Assembly: GCA_002305275.1 (NCBI GenBank)
Contig: DBQO01000033.1
Location: 13,925-77,924, forward strand
Direction of reading: 5' to 3'
From: Bacteroidales bacterium UBA1392
GTDB taxonomy: Bacteria > Bacteroidota > Bacteroidia > Bacteroidales > UBA932
DNA: 64,000 nt
Under the pieces are notes generated by a model. That model saw only the letters and a program-made list of their open reading frames with translations. It ran no database searches and had not been told where the DNA came from. Shown here in pieces: positions 44,742 to 53,477 of this stretch (its first letter is position 1; every line of letters starts with the position of its first letter). Position numbers and translations under genes: made by a program.

Positions 44742-46115
44742 CTATTGTTGGCCCCTGGCGGGCTTCAGATCCTTAGTGGGGATCCACCATTTTAACTTTA
44801 CCGCTAAGAATAGTAACAGAATCGAGATCAACAGACATATCAGCATAAGCCAAAGGCCCTGTCCGGCCATGAACATTATCGGCACGATGGTTATCAGTAA
44901 GATTTCTACCGGAGCACAGGGGAGATATGCGAGCGCATAATCATCCAGCGCCTTGCTCATCATCTTTGGATCCACAATTCTCAGCAGAGCCATACCCATC
45001 GCCATTGTGCCTGTCCACCACCCCCAGGCGAAAATGGACTTCTCAAACCAGGACTTGCGATGGAGATGACGCCCTAAATAGAATACAATGTAGAAAGTCA
45101 GAATAGTACCGACAACCATCAACACAATGAGGGGGACAGCATACTTTACAACGACTCCCAGCTTTATGGAAGCCACCCCAAAGGCTACAAGTAAATCCGT
45201 TGCAGTACTACTGATGGAACTTGTCGTCTTGGGATCAATATATTGGGAAACTTTTGTGGCATCAAAAATTTTCTTGAGGATCAATCCGACTATAAAAGCA
45301 CAACTGAAGACGGGAAGTTCAAGTTTAGGCAGCCACATTTTGACTCCCTGGCTAATCATGTAACCTCCAAATGCCGCAAGCACCACGAGTCCGAGGTGGA
45401 AAGTTAGTGAGTCTACCGAAATCGGTGAAGTTGTAATCTCACCGGAGGGTTCTCTTTTCTCTTTGGGAAGAAGACCGCTGCGCAACTCATTGGGAAGATC
45501 AGCAAAGTCGACTATATAGGCGGTGTCACCTTTCCTGGCAGCCATTTTAATAAAAAATAGTCCCCCTACGATGGCCAAAATAATACCAACGGTGGCAGTT
45601 GTCATACCGAGAGAGGTGGCTTCATCCCATCCAAGACCATCAAATGCCGTCCCAATAGCTGCCGCAGTACCATGCCCACCATAAAAGCCGGTAGGTAGCA
45701 TCACTCCGAACGCATCGTGAAGAGTTGGCCAAATCAACTTAAGAATAAGCAGACCGAAAAGCCCCATCAAGGACCACTGGATGAGCATTCCTAACTGGGA
45801 ATAGGCCCACATCGGACCGACGCGACCTGCCACCTCCTTCATCTTGAACTTTGGAGAGGAAAGCGGAAGAGCCCCAAAGACCACAGCGATCATCACTGCC
45901 GGATATACAGAGATATAATTTGATAAGGGTAACCATCCCAGACCATTAGGGCCGAAGATCAAACCAAAGAGTCCGGCTAACAGACTTGGCGGAATAAAGA
46001 GTTTCTGCACGAGCTTAACTTTGACCCTGATAAACTTTCCTATCAGAAGGAGGCCCAGTATTATACCCAGATCGGTAAAGAGGACCCATGGAGTGTAATT
46101 AGCTAAATTGAACAT
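44742..46115 (-). CDS. gltS: sodium:glutamate symporter (GltS-type)
   Basis: Inner-membrane Na+-coupled glutamate carrier of the ESS family. I start it at the ATG at 46115 (MFNLANYTPWVLFTDLGIIL), giving 457 residues. The frame is open 13 codons further up without hydrophobic or family-like sequence. About ten to twelve hydrophobic segments; family-like blocks are LFIPPSLLAGLFGLIFGPNG and GFYGGHGTAAAIGTAFDGLG. The dipeptidase follows 7 bp later. Glutamate as substrate is family inference. Confidence 0.85.
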   Translation of the reverse strand: MFNLANYTPWVLFTDLGIILGLLLIGKFIRVKVKLVQKLFIPPSLLAGLFGLIFGPNGLGWLPLSNYISVYPAVMIAVVFGALPLSSPKFKMKEVAGRVGPMWAYSQLGMLIQWSLMGLFGLLILKLIWPTLHDAFGVMLPTGFYGGHGTAAAIGTAFDGLGWDEATSLGMTTATVGIILAIVGGLFFIKMAARKGDTAYIVDFADLPNELRSGLLPKEKREPSGEITTSPISVDSLTFHLGLVVLAAFGGYMISQGVKMWLPKLELPVFSCAFIVGLILKKIFDATKVSQYIDPKTTSSISSTATDLLVAFGVASIKLGVVVKYAVPLIVLMVVGTILTFYIVFYLGRHLHRKSWFEKSIFAWGWWTGTMAMGMALLRIVDPKMMSKALDDYALAYLPCAPVEILLITIVPIMFMAGQGLWLMLICLLISILLLFLAVKLKWWIPTKDLKPARGQQ

Positions 46116-46168
46116 GGCACTTATATTGCATTTATATCTGCCAAAGGTAACCATTATTTTGTTTTTAC

Positions 46169-46176
46169 TACATTTG
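46169..46176 (+). promoter_or_regulatory. -7-like box almost touching the DUF4294 start
   Basis: TACATTTG fits TAnnTTTG but ends 4 bp before the GTG start at 46181, which would leave almost no leader. No good -33 box was found. It is either a leaderless-type start or chance. Confidence 0.3.
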
Positions 46177-46180
46177 CGGT

Positions 46181-46879
46181 GTGAAAAAAATCCATAATAT
46201 CTCCTTTATAGCACTTATACTGCTATTCCTATTGCTTCTGACACCGTCGGAGGTCAGAGCCCAGAGAGGGCATGTGATGCAGTATGTCATTGATGGAAAG
46301 GACACCATATATGTAGATGAGATAACGCCGGCAGTCATCCACCCGCGTCAAACAATGAATAAACGTGAGTGGACGCAATATTATAAAAGAGTTTACAATT
46401 TTAGCAGAGCCTACCCCTACGCACTGCTTGTAAGCAGGGTCATAAGAGAGACAGACTCTCTTTTCGTTACCGATAATATGTCCAAACGCAAGCAGGACAA
46501 ATATCTCAACAAGATGAAAGATGACCTGATCAAGGAGTTCGAGCCCATTTTTAAAAATCTTACCCTAAGACAGGGACTGATGATGATTCGCCTTATCGAC
46601 CGAGAGGTAGGAATGACTCCCTATTATATAATACGACACTTTTTTTCCGGTGTGACCGCAGGATTCTGGCAAGGTATAGCGAGGATGCTCAAAGGTGATC
46701 TAAAAAGGTCCTACGACCGTTTCGGTGAGGACAAGGATCTGGAAGAACTTGTCGAATACTGGAAAAGGGGTGAATTTGAAGAACTCTACTTCGATATATT
46801 CGGGCAGGCGCCAAAGCCTATATATGTACCTGAAAGATTCAGGGAAGATGCTCCTTCAGCCCAATCTCCCAAAAGGTAG
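46181..46879 (+). CDS. DUF4294 family exported protein
   Basis: 232 residues from a GTG start, needed to include the signal peptide (KKIHNISFIALILLFLLLLT ... VRAQ). The body matches the Bacteroidetes DUF4294 family as I remember it: YVIDGKDTIYVDEITPAVIH, then a helical YYKRVYNFSRAYPYALLVSR and the TLRQGLMMIRLIDREVGMTP block. Function unknown. Its last 94 bp overlap the 3' end of the convergent lpxH-like gene, which is unusually long. Confidence 0.85.
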   Translation: MKKIHNISFIALILLFLLLLTPSEVRAQRGHVMQYVIDGKDTIYVDEITPAVIHPRQTMNKREWTQYYKRVYNFSRAYPYALLVSRVIRETDSLFVTDNMSKRKQDKYLNKMKDDLIKEFEPIFKNLTLRQGLMMIRLIDREVGMTPYYIIRHFFSGVTAGFWQGIARMLKGDLKRSYDRFGEDKDLEELVEYWKRGEFEELYFDIFGQAPKPIYVPERFREDAPSAQSPKR

Positions 46880-47541
46880 AGAGTCCCTCCACTATCTACT
46901 TCCATTTCCATCTCTGTGTGTACATGACCGAGGATATAGCAATCTATCGCCTTCCCCTCGCCATATTTACAAAGATATTTGTAGAGATCCGAATCTTTGC
47001 CTTTAAAGAGATATTTGCTCGTATTGCTTTGGTTGCGGCTTGATGAAGACCAATTGATGGCCCAGCGGAATATGAGCCACGGATGGAAAAATTTGAGTAT
47101 ACGGATAAGCCATCTATTTCTTATAGCCTTAAAGAGTAGCCTGACAAAAGGATTGCGGCATCCTAGTCCATCTCCGTGTCCCATACAGACGCGCCTCCCC
47201 GCAATCTCCCTTACAATTAGTGGTTCCTTTATAACCTCCATCCCGATCTCATCCCGCAGGTAATCTGTAAGCCAGTAGTCGTGATTGCCGCTGAAATAAT
47301 AAATTTTAACACCTCTGTCACTCAATGCTGCTAATTCACCCAGCACACGAATGGAGGAGCGGGGTACCACGTCTCTATATTCTACCCAGAAATCAAATAT
47401 ATCGCCCAAAAGATAGAGTCCGGCTGTCTCCTCGGGCAAATTTCTCAAAAAGTCCAGAAAAAGCGCTTCGCGCCGCCCCTTAGAGTCATCATTGATCCCA
47501 AGGTGCACATCGGACAAAAAAATATGAAGTGGCTCCCCCAT
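46786..47541 (-). CDS. lpxH: UDP-2,3-diacylglucosamine pyrophosphatase-type metallophosphoesterase
   Basis: Calcineurin-like phosphoesterase, most likely LpxH, which cleaves UDP-diacylglucosamine to lipid X in lipid A synthesis. 251 residues. Metal motifs: FLSDVHLG (D-x-H), GDIFDFWVEY (GD), SGNHDYWL (GNHD), MGHGDGLG (GHGD) and LGHVHTEME (GHxH). The start directly abuts the uppP stop, so it is the last gene of ftsX-DUF3098-uppP-lpxH. The 3' end overlaps the DUF4294 gene by 94 bp. Confidence 0.85.
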   Translation of the reverse strand: MGEPLHIFLSDVHLGINDDSKGRREALFLDFLRNLPEETAGLYLLGDIFDFWVEYRDVVPRSSIRVLGELAALSDRGVKIYYFSGNHDYWLTDYLRDEIGMEVIKEPLIVREIAGRRVCMGHGDGLGCRNPFVRLLFKAIRNRWLIRILKFFHPWLIFRWAINWSSSSRNQSNTSKYLFKGKDSDLYKYLCKYGEGKAIDCYILGHVHTEMEMEVDSGGTLYLLGDWAEGASSLNLSGTYIGFGACPNISK

Positions 47542-48348
47542 CTAAAACATATTAGCCACGATACAGGCAATACCCGCAATAGCACAGTAAAGCGCAAACC
47601 ACTTGAGGCGGGCCTTCTTCACAATTGCTATCATCACCTTGCATGCAAATATACCTGAAAGGAAAGCTGCTGCAAAACCCAACAGCAACTCGAGTTCGCC
47701 CGCAGTGGAAGATGCGGCGAATCCACCTCCCACAAGCTCGAGGAAGGCTTCTCCCAATACGGGAATGAGTACCATCAGAAACGAAAACCTTGTCACCTGT
47801 TCCCTGCTGACACCACATATAAGACCCGTTGCGATAGTCGAACCGGAGCGCGAAAGACCCGGTATGACTGCAACTGCCTGCGCCACACCCATCCAAATGG
47901 CGGCCTTCCACCCAACTGGATTGCCTTCCTGAGCTTCACTACCATTACGGCGATTAAGGCGCTCACTTAGAGTTAGCAAGAATGAAGTACCCATCAGGGC
48001 CAGACCCACAACCAGAAGGCCGGACCCAAATAGTTTCTCAACATAATCCTTGAAGAAAAACCCGACAATCATTACGGGAACCATCGAAACCAGTATCAAC
48101 AAAATATATCTGGTAGGCTCATTATATTTAAACTCGAATAAGCCACGGAGCAATTCCCAGATGCTTTTGCGGAATACGACTATAGTGCTCAATACGGTCG
48201 CTGCATGCACCACCACCTCAAATGCCAGATCATGTGTCTCAATGCCGAACAACTCCTTGGCAATGATAAGATGCCCACTGCTACTTACCGGCAGAAACTC
48301 GGTCAGGCCCTGAATAAGACCAAGAATTATCGCTTCAAACCAATTCAT
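47542..48348 (-). CDS. uppP: undecaprenyl-diphosphate phosphatase
   Basis: Membrane enzyme (BacA family) that regenerates undecaprenyl phosphate, the carrier for peptidoglycan and O-antigen. 268 residues, about eight hydrophobic segments. Both family motifs are visible: GLTEFLPVSSSGHLI near the start and IPGLSRSGSTIATGL. Its ATG overlaps the stop of the DUF3098 gene (ATGA). Confidence 0.96.
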   Translation of the reverse strand: MNWFEAIILGLIQGLTEFLPVSSSGHLIIAKELFGIETHDLAFEVVVHAATVLSTIVVFRKSIWELLRGLFEFKYNEPTRYILLILVSMVPVMIVGFFFKDYVEKLFGSGLLVVGLALMGTSFLLTLSERLNRRNGSEAQEGNPVGWKAAIWMGVAQAVAVIPGLSRSGSTIATGLICGVSREQVTRFSFLMVLIPVLGEAFLELVGGGFAASSTAGELELLLGFAAAFLSGIFACKVMIAIVKKARLKWFALYCAIAGIACIVANMF

Positions 48349-48590
48349 TGTAAGTTTTTATCCTCCTTATCCTCACGGGGCTTTTTCATAATGGCCACGA
48401 TGACTATCACGATACCGAGGATCACCAGAAGCGGAGAAATCACCAACCGCCTGAAATTGAAAATCTCCGGGTTGAAAACGTCAGGGTCGGAAGAGCCGCC
48501 TCCAGCCATCAAAATGTAGCCCGCTACCATCACTATAAGTCCTATCAGAACAAAACGGACATTTTTAGGGGAAAGTGAAAAATTGCTCAT
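48345..48590 (-). CDS. DUF3098 family small membrane protein
   Basis: 81 residues with two membrane helices (about 12-30 and 49-67) and a charged C-terminus rich in Lys, Glu and Asp. It lies between ftsX and uppP, with 16 bp to ftsX and a 4-bp overlap with uppP. I recall the same ftsX-DUF3098-uppP order in other Bacteroidetes. Function unknown; a role at the division site or in lipid-carrier recycling is suggested by context only. Confidence 0.85.
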   Translation of the reverse strand: MSNFSLSPKNVRFVLIGLIVMVAGYILMAGGGSSDPDVFNPEIFNFRRLVISPLLVILGIVIVIVAIMKKPREDKEDKNLQ

Positions 48591-48606
48591 TAATCTCTTC
48601 TATTTT

Positions 48607-49485
48607 TTAATAATACAAATCATCTTTGGAAATAGCCACCAGTTTGTTCACCACAAAAAAGGCAGAAATCTGACATATAATGATTCCCAGAAGGAAAACT
48701 CCCAGCAAGACGAATCCGGTAATTCTCTTATCAAGAATCTGCAGCAGGATCTCACTGGATGAACCTGCCCACCACAGTACTCCGGCAATGCACCCGGCCG
48801 CCAGAAGGCCGGAAACGGCTCCCTGTACCAGTGCGTGTCGCATAAAGGGACGGCGGATAAAAGCACGTGTGGCACCCACCAAACGCATCGTATGAATTGT
48901 GAAGCGACGCGAATAAACATTTAGGCGCACCGTGTTATTGATCAATACGAAGGAGATGAAGAGAAGCACCATTACCACGCCCGTAAGCAGGGTCACGATC
49001 TTTCGTAGGTTGGCATTGAGTATCTCCACAAGCGACTCCTGATATACCACCTCTTCTACTGCCGGTTCGGAGAGGAAGCGACTCTTAAGGAATACAAGCG
49101 AATCGCGAGAGACCATGTCCCCATTCAAGTGCAGATCTATTGACAAGGGTACCGGATTGCTTTCAAAAACACTTAGGAAGTCCTCTCCCAGGAGAACTTT
49201 CATCTCTTGTGTTCCACGCTCTCTCGAAATAAAGTCTGCTGAAAGCACCTGTGGATAGGAATTGAGTCTCTTTGTAAGCTGCTGCCCCTCCTCTTCGGTA
49301 ACCGACTGGCCGAGTATCAGAGAGATCACCATGTTTTCTTTGAAAAATCGTGAAATCTCCCCCGCATTTGCTGCGAATAGAGCCGATGCACCCACCAGCA
49401 CAAGGACCAGCGTAATACTGATGACAGAGGATAAATAGGAGTGTATCAGCCTTTTGCCAATTATGTTTTTTTCTCTGGCTACCAT
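48607..49485 (-). CDS. ftsX: cell division ABC-transporter-like permease FtsX
   Basis: Partner of FtsE; couples division to peptidoglycan hydrolase activation. I take the ATG at 49485 (MVAREKNIIGKRLIHSYLSS), because the earlier TTG start lies at or before the likely transcription start (TACCTTTG box at 49505-49512, minus strand). 292 residues: one N-terminal helix, an extracellular loop (about 50-165), then three membrane helices. The RFTIHTMRLVGATRAFIRRP block is typical. ftsE is not adjacent. Confidence 0.93.
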   Translation of the reverse strand: MVAREKNIIGKRLIHSYLSSVISITLVLVLVGASALFAANAGEISRFFKENMVISLILGQSVTEEEGQQLTKRLNSYPQVLSADFISRERGTQEMKVLLGEDFLSVFESNPVPLSIDLHLNGDMVSRDSLVFLKSRFLSEPAVEEVVYQESLVEILNANLRKIVTLLTGVVMVLLFISFVLINNTVRLNVYSRRFTIHTMRLVGATRAFIRRPFMRHALVQGAVSGLLAAGCIAGVLWWAGSSSEILLQILDKRITGFVLLGVFLLGIIICQISAFFVVNKLVAISKDDLYY

Positions 49486-49504
49486 AAGTCCGTTTAACAA
49501 GCAT

Positions 49505-49512
49505 CAAAGGTA
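49505..49512 (-). promoter_or_regulatory. putative -7 box for ftsX operon
   Basis: TACCTTTG on the minus strand, 20 bp before the ftsX ATG at 49485. No clear -33 box. On the other strand TATCTTTG at 49529-49536 may serve the divergent glycogen-synthase-like gene. Confidence 0.4.
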
Positions 49513-49566
49513 ATCAAAAAAAAATTATTATCTTTGTAGTTGATATGCCCATAAATTAATTATTAT

Positions 49567-50409
49567 ATGAGAAGTAGTAAAAAAGTATTGTTTGTCAACT
49601 CTGAAATCTTCCCTTATATGCCTGAATCCAAGATATCTACAGTAGGTAGGTATCTTCCCCAAGGTACTCAGGAGAGCGGAAAACAGATTCGATCATTCAT
49701 GCCGCGTTATGGATGCATCAACGAAAGGAGGAATCAACTTCACGAAGTTATTCGACTTTCGGGGATGAATATCGTTGTCAATAACATTGACAGGCCTCTA
49801 GTCATCAAGGTCTCTTCGATTTCATCCGCCAGGATGCAGGTCTATTTCATAGACAACGAAGACTATTTCCATAGAAAGCAGATTTGGAAGGATGACGATG
49901 GCAACTATTTTGACGACAATGACGAAAGGGGCATATTTTTCGCCAGAGGCGTACTTGAGACTGTAAAAAAGCTGAGATGGAAACCGGATATCGTTCATTG
50001 CCAGGGGTGGGTTTCCCATTTCCTACCGGTGTATCTTAAGAAAGTATACAAGAATGATCCTATTTTTGCGGAGGCAAAAATTGTTCTATCGCTATACGGC
50101 GAAGAACTCGACATGAGGTTCAGCGACAATATCGTCTCCAAATACCTCTTCGGATCGCTAAAAGCTGAAGACCTGGATTTACTTACTGAACCTACTGGCA
50201 TAAATCTTGCGAAACTTGCCATCAAGTACTCCGACGGCATCATTCTTGGTACCGACTCTCTCCACCCGGAATTAGAGTCATACATAGGCAGTCGTAAGGG
50301 AATGCCCGTGCTTCAGCCGATGGCCATTGGTGCAGAGGAGACGGAATACATAACAGAATACAACAGGTTTTTTGATAGCTTTATAACATCAGCTCCCACC
50401 AATGAATAG
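49567..50409 (+). CDS. glycogen/starch synthase-like protein, N-terminal domain only
   Basis: 280 residues resembling only the N-terminal Rossmann half of GT5 glycogen/starch synthases: KVLFVNSEIFPYMPESKIST at the start and KPDIVHCQGWVSHFLPVYLK in the middle. The usual KTGGL motif reads SKISTVG-like, and the C-terminal nucleotide-sugar-binding half is missing. The reading frame is intact and ends cleanly, so this is probably a true single-domain family member, known to me from other Bacteroidetes. Enzymatic activity is doubtful. It overlaps the DUF4270 gene by 8 bp. Confidence 0.8.
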   Translation: MRSSKKVLFVNSEIFPYMPESKISTVGRYLPQGTQESGKQIRSFMPRYGCINERRNQLHEVIRLSGMNIVVNNIDRPLVIKVSSISSARMQVYFIDNEDYFHRKQIWKDDDGNYFDDNDERGIFFARGVLETVKKLRWKPDIVHCQGWVSHFLPVYLKKVYKNDPIFAEAKIVLSLYGEELDMRFSDNIVSKYLFGSLKAEDLDLLTEPTGINLAKLAIKYSDGIILGTDSLHPELESYIGSRKGMPVLQPMAIGAEETEYITEYNRFFDSFITSAPTNE

Positions 50410-51751
50410 ATTCAAGGGTATATTATTGTCACTTATCCTATCAGCAACTATACTCACATCCTGCATTCTTACAGACAACACGCTCGGCTCGGTATATATT
50501 CCGGGCAATCAGGATATTTCCATAAAAATGGCCGACTTTGACCTGCCTGTAACCCTTAAAATGGCTGACAGCCTCCAGACTGCCGTAAGTGCCAGTTTTA
50601 TAATCGGATCCATCACTACAAATGATTACGGCACATTCAGAGTTGGTACTGCAACATCCATAACTCCTTTAACTGACACAATACTTTGGGGCGAAGATCC
50701 GGTTTTTATAGATATGTATCTTCAGATTGCAATTTCCGACAAACGCTTTCTGAGTCCTGAGCAGGAATTCATACCTCAGAATATCTACGCATACGAACTC
50801 AAAGCCCCCCTGGACACCACCTTCATATACAACAACTCCATAACGGAACTTAGTTACCTGCCCGTGCCCGTCACTTCACGCAACTCCATCTATATGGGCG
50901 GGGACTCTCTCAAGATGCACTTTACCAAAGAGTATGGAGAGCGTTTCTTCAGTGCTACGATCGAAGAGTGTGACAGTACCGAACTCTTCATAAATAAGTT
51001 TTATGGACTCTATTTTCGCACGGACGACATAGAAGAAGGACTCACAGGCGGACGCATAAACTATTTTAACCTAGGAGCCTCAGAAGTCAGGCTTACCTTC
51101 ACTTCAACTAACGAAGCCGGCAAAAGAAGAGACACTTCCGTCGCACTCCAATTAGGTGAATACCTGTCACTCAACTCCATGAGATCAGAGGCCGGCCTTA
51201 TGGTTACCGACAACCCGAAGGAAACACTCTATTATGAAAGTCTTTCAGGCATAAAACCGCATGTAAGTGGAAGCGCCCTACATTCGCTAATGCAAAATTG
51301 GGCAAAAGAAAACAGCATAAATCTTGATAATCTTATAATTACCAAAGCTATACTGGAGTTTCCGTTTGAATACTCCGGAAATTACAAATCTCTGGATAAT
51401 TACCCCGGCAATCTATTCCCCTGTAGAAGAGTGCGCAGCACAAAACATACGCTTTACACACCCATTGAAGAGATATATGACAGCTTCATGAGTAAAGGTT
51501 CTCTCAACCGCTCATTGCTGAGCTATAAACCGGACATTGGCTTATATCTTCAGGATCTGATCAAGAAAGAGAGTTCGGAATTGACCGATGAAGATGATCT
51601 ATGGATTATGCAAACCATATCTTACACCAATAACACTACCAATGTGACCACGCATTATCCTGACTTCACCCACTATAATGTAGCCAAGTTCAACGGAACG
51701 GGGTGCAAACGTAATCCCAAACTTAGGATAGTCTATACGCTTCTCAAGTAG
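50402..51751 (+). CDS. DUF4270 family lipoprotein
   Basis: 449 residues with a lipoprotein signal peptide (LILSATILTSC, lipid-bearing Cys21). The rest is beta-rich, starting DNTLGSVYIPGNQDISIKMA, and fits the Bacteroidetes DUF4270 family. It is predicted to sit in the outer membrane or periplasm; function unknown. The 8-bp overlap with the preceding glycogen-synthase-like gene implies translational coupling. A terminator hairpin follows. Confidence 0.85.
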   Translation: MNRFKGILLSLILSATILTSCILTDNTLGSVYIPGNQDISIKMADFDLPVTLKMADSLQTAVSASFIIGSITTNDYGTFRVGTATSITPLTDTILWGEDPVFIDMYLQIAISDKRFLSPEQEFIPQNIYAYELKAPLDTTFIYNNSITELSYLPVPVTSRNSIYMGGDSLKMHFTKEYGERFFSATIEECDSTELFINKFYGLYFRTDDIEEGLTGGRINYFNLGASEVRLTFTSTNEAGKRRDTSVALQLGEYLSLNSMRSEAGLMVTDNPKETLYYESLSGIKPHVSGSALHSLMQNWAKENSINLDNLIITKAILEFPFEYSGNYKSLDNYPGNLFPCRRVRSTKHTLYTPIEEIYDSFMSKGSLNRSLLSYKPDIGLYLQDLIKKESSELTDEDDLWIMQTISYTNNTTNVTTHYPDFTHYNVAKFNGTGCKRNPKLRIVYTLLK

Positions 51752-51775
51752 AGAAATAATATAAGAAATAGAATG

Positions 51776-51796
51776 CGGCTCCGAACTTCGGGGCCG
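51776..51796. terminator. terminator hairpin between DUF4270 gene and fabF
   Basis: CGGCTCCG (51776-51783) pairs with CGGGGCCG (51789-51796) with one T-G pair and a 5-nt loop, followed by TTGTTGT on the plus strand. It sits between convergent genes. Confidence 0.65.
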
Positions 51797-51824
51797 TTGT
51801 TGTATCAGATAGTAAGGATAAATT

Positions 51825-53093
51825 TTATCTTGGGAAAGGCCGAAATCCCGGCGCTGCGAAGATTATGGTGGCGTTGTGTCCGCCGAACCCAAAATTGTTG
51901 CTCATAGCCACATGTACATTGCGCTTCTGAGCACTATTTAGCGTAAGATTGAGAGAATAATCGATAGCTTCATCTTTCTCCCGGAAATTAATGGTAGGAG
52001 GGATAATACCATCCCTGATTGCGTGTATGCAAGCGAGGGCCTCAACCGCACCGGCAGCACCAAGTAAGTGGCCGGTCATGGATTTGGATGAGGAAAGATT
52101 GACGTTATACACAACATCCCCGAAAACTTTCTTGATGGCATCCAATTCCGCTATGTCACCAAGGGGTGTGGATGTACCGTGCGTATTGATGTAATCGACT
52201 TGATCCGGAGCTATTCCCGCATCCTCGAGAGCGATGCGCATTGACTCTGACGCTCCTTCTCCTCCCGGACTTGGGGCAGTAATGTGGTAGGCATCCGCAT
52301 TCTGTCCATACCCGATGATCTCAGCATAGATTTTTGCTCCTCTCTTAAGTGCATGCTCATACTCTTCAAGCACTATTATAGCTGCTCCCTCTCCAATCAC
52401 AAAACCATCTCTGGTAGCATCAAAAGGGCGTGAGGCTGTCTGATAGTCATCATTGTTGGTAGAGAGTGCGCGCATCGAGTTGAATCCACCGATCGCAGTG
52501 ACAGTAATCGGAGCCTCTGAACCACCGGTTATCATTATGTCTGCCTTGCCTAATTGTATCATGGAAGCTGCAACGCAAATGGCGTTGGCAGAACTGGTAC
52601 AAGCCGAGGTAGTGGAGAAATTAGGTCCCCTGAAACCATATTTTATGGAGATGGAACCTGAGGCAATATTTGTGATAATCTTAGGTATGAGAAATGGACT
52701 AAACCGAGGGGGCTGCCCTTCGGTGTAGTCCATTGTTTCCTGCGTGAGAGTCTCAATGCCACCTATGCCCGAGCCAATGATAACTCCTGTTCTCCCGAGG
52801 TTCTCCTCATTTAGAGGGATCTTGCTATCATTGATGGCTTGATCGGCCGCAATGAGAGCATATTGGGTGTATCTATCGTGCTTCCGCGCCTCCTTTATAT
52901 CCATACCGAATCGTTCCGGAGAGTAGTCGCGAATCTCACACGCAAATTTTGTTTTGAAAAGAGAGGTATCGAAACGGGTGATAAGCGTTGACCCACTAAC
53001 CCCAAGGTCCAGATTTGAAAAATAATCCTCCGGGTTCTCTCCTATTGGGTTAATGGTACCGATACCGGTTATGACAACTCTCTTGACTAACAT
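51825..53093 (-). CDS. fabF: beta-ketoacyl-ACP synthase II
   Basis: Condensing enzyme of fatty-acid elongation. 422 residues with the Cys-His-His triad: Cys165 (TTSACTSSAN), the His of INTHGTSTPLGD and the His of SSKSMTGHLLGAAG. The N-terminal VVITGIGTINPIGE is diagnostic. acpP, its substrate carrier, is 20 bp upstream in the same operon. Confidence 0.97.
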   Translation of the reverse strand: MLVKRVVITGIGTINPIGENPEDYFSNLDLGVSGSTLITRFDTSLFKTKFACEIRDYSPERFGMDIKEARKHDRYTQYALIAADQAINDSKIPLNEENLGRTGVIIGSGIGGIETLTQETMDYTEGQPPRFSPFLIPKIITNIASGSISIKYGFRGPNFSTTSACTSSANAICVAASMIQLGKADIMITGGSEAPITVTAIGGFNSMRALSTNNDDYQTASRPFDATRDGFVIGEGAAIIVLEEYEHALKRGAKIYAEIIGYGQNADAYHITAPSPGGEGASESMRIALEDAGIAPDQVDYINTHGTSTPLGDIAELDAIKKVFGDVVYNVNLSSSKSMTGHLLGAAGAVEALACIHAIRDGIIPPTINFREKDEAIDYSLNLTLNSAQKRNVHVAMSNNFGFGGHNATIIFAAPGFRPFPR

Positions 53094-53113
53094 CGGTCCT
53101 TATAGCTTAAACG

Positions 53114-53350
53114 CTATTTCTGATTATTCTCAATATAGTCGATAGCGTCTTGTACAGTGCTGATCTTCTCTGCCACCTCATCGGGAATTGAGATGCCAAA
53201 TGCCTTCTCAAACTCCATTATGAGTTCAACTGTATCAAGCGAATCTGCACCAAGATCGTTGGTGAAGCTGGCGTCAGGCTGAACTTCGTTCTCCTCAACA
53301 CCAAGTTTGTAAACGATGATAGATTTTACTTTTGCGGTAATATCTTCCAT
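53114..53350 (-). CDS. acpP: acyl carrier protein
   Basis: 78-residue acidic protein. Ser37 in LGADSLDTVELIMEFE carries the phosphopantetheine arm. First gene of the acpP-fabF operon, behind a good promoter. Confidence 0.97.
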   Translation of the reverse strand: MEDITAKVKSIIVYKLGVEENEVQPDASFTNDLGADSLDTVELIMEFEKAFGISIPDEVAEKISTVQDAIDYIENNQK

Positions 53351-53405
53351 AATAAAATTGGTTTAGTTAGTAATTTTAGTTCACACCTTGCATTGCAAGG
53401 AAATA

Positions 53406-53437
53406 CAAAAATAGTATATTTTTTTTAGCCTTCCAAA
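53406..53437 (-). promoter_or_regulatory. putative promoter of acpP-fabF
   Basis: Minus strand TTTG (53437-53434), 20-bp spacer, TATTTTTG (53413-53406). An almost ideal Bacteroidetes promoter, about 55 bp before the acpP ATG. Confidence 0.75.
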
Positions 53438-53442
53438 TTTTA

Positions 53443-53450
53443 TACCTTTG
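53443..53450 (+). promoter_or_regulatory. putative -7 box for purN
   Basis: TACCTTTG, 27 bp before the purN ATG at 53478. The -33 position has no TTTG. The purN and acpP promoters lie back to back. Confidence 0.45.
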
Positions 53451-53477
53451 CAGCAAGGAGTTCAAATTAATAAAAAA

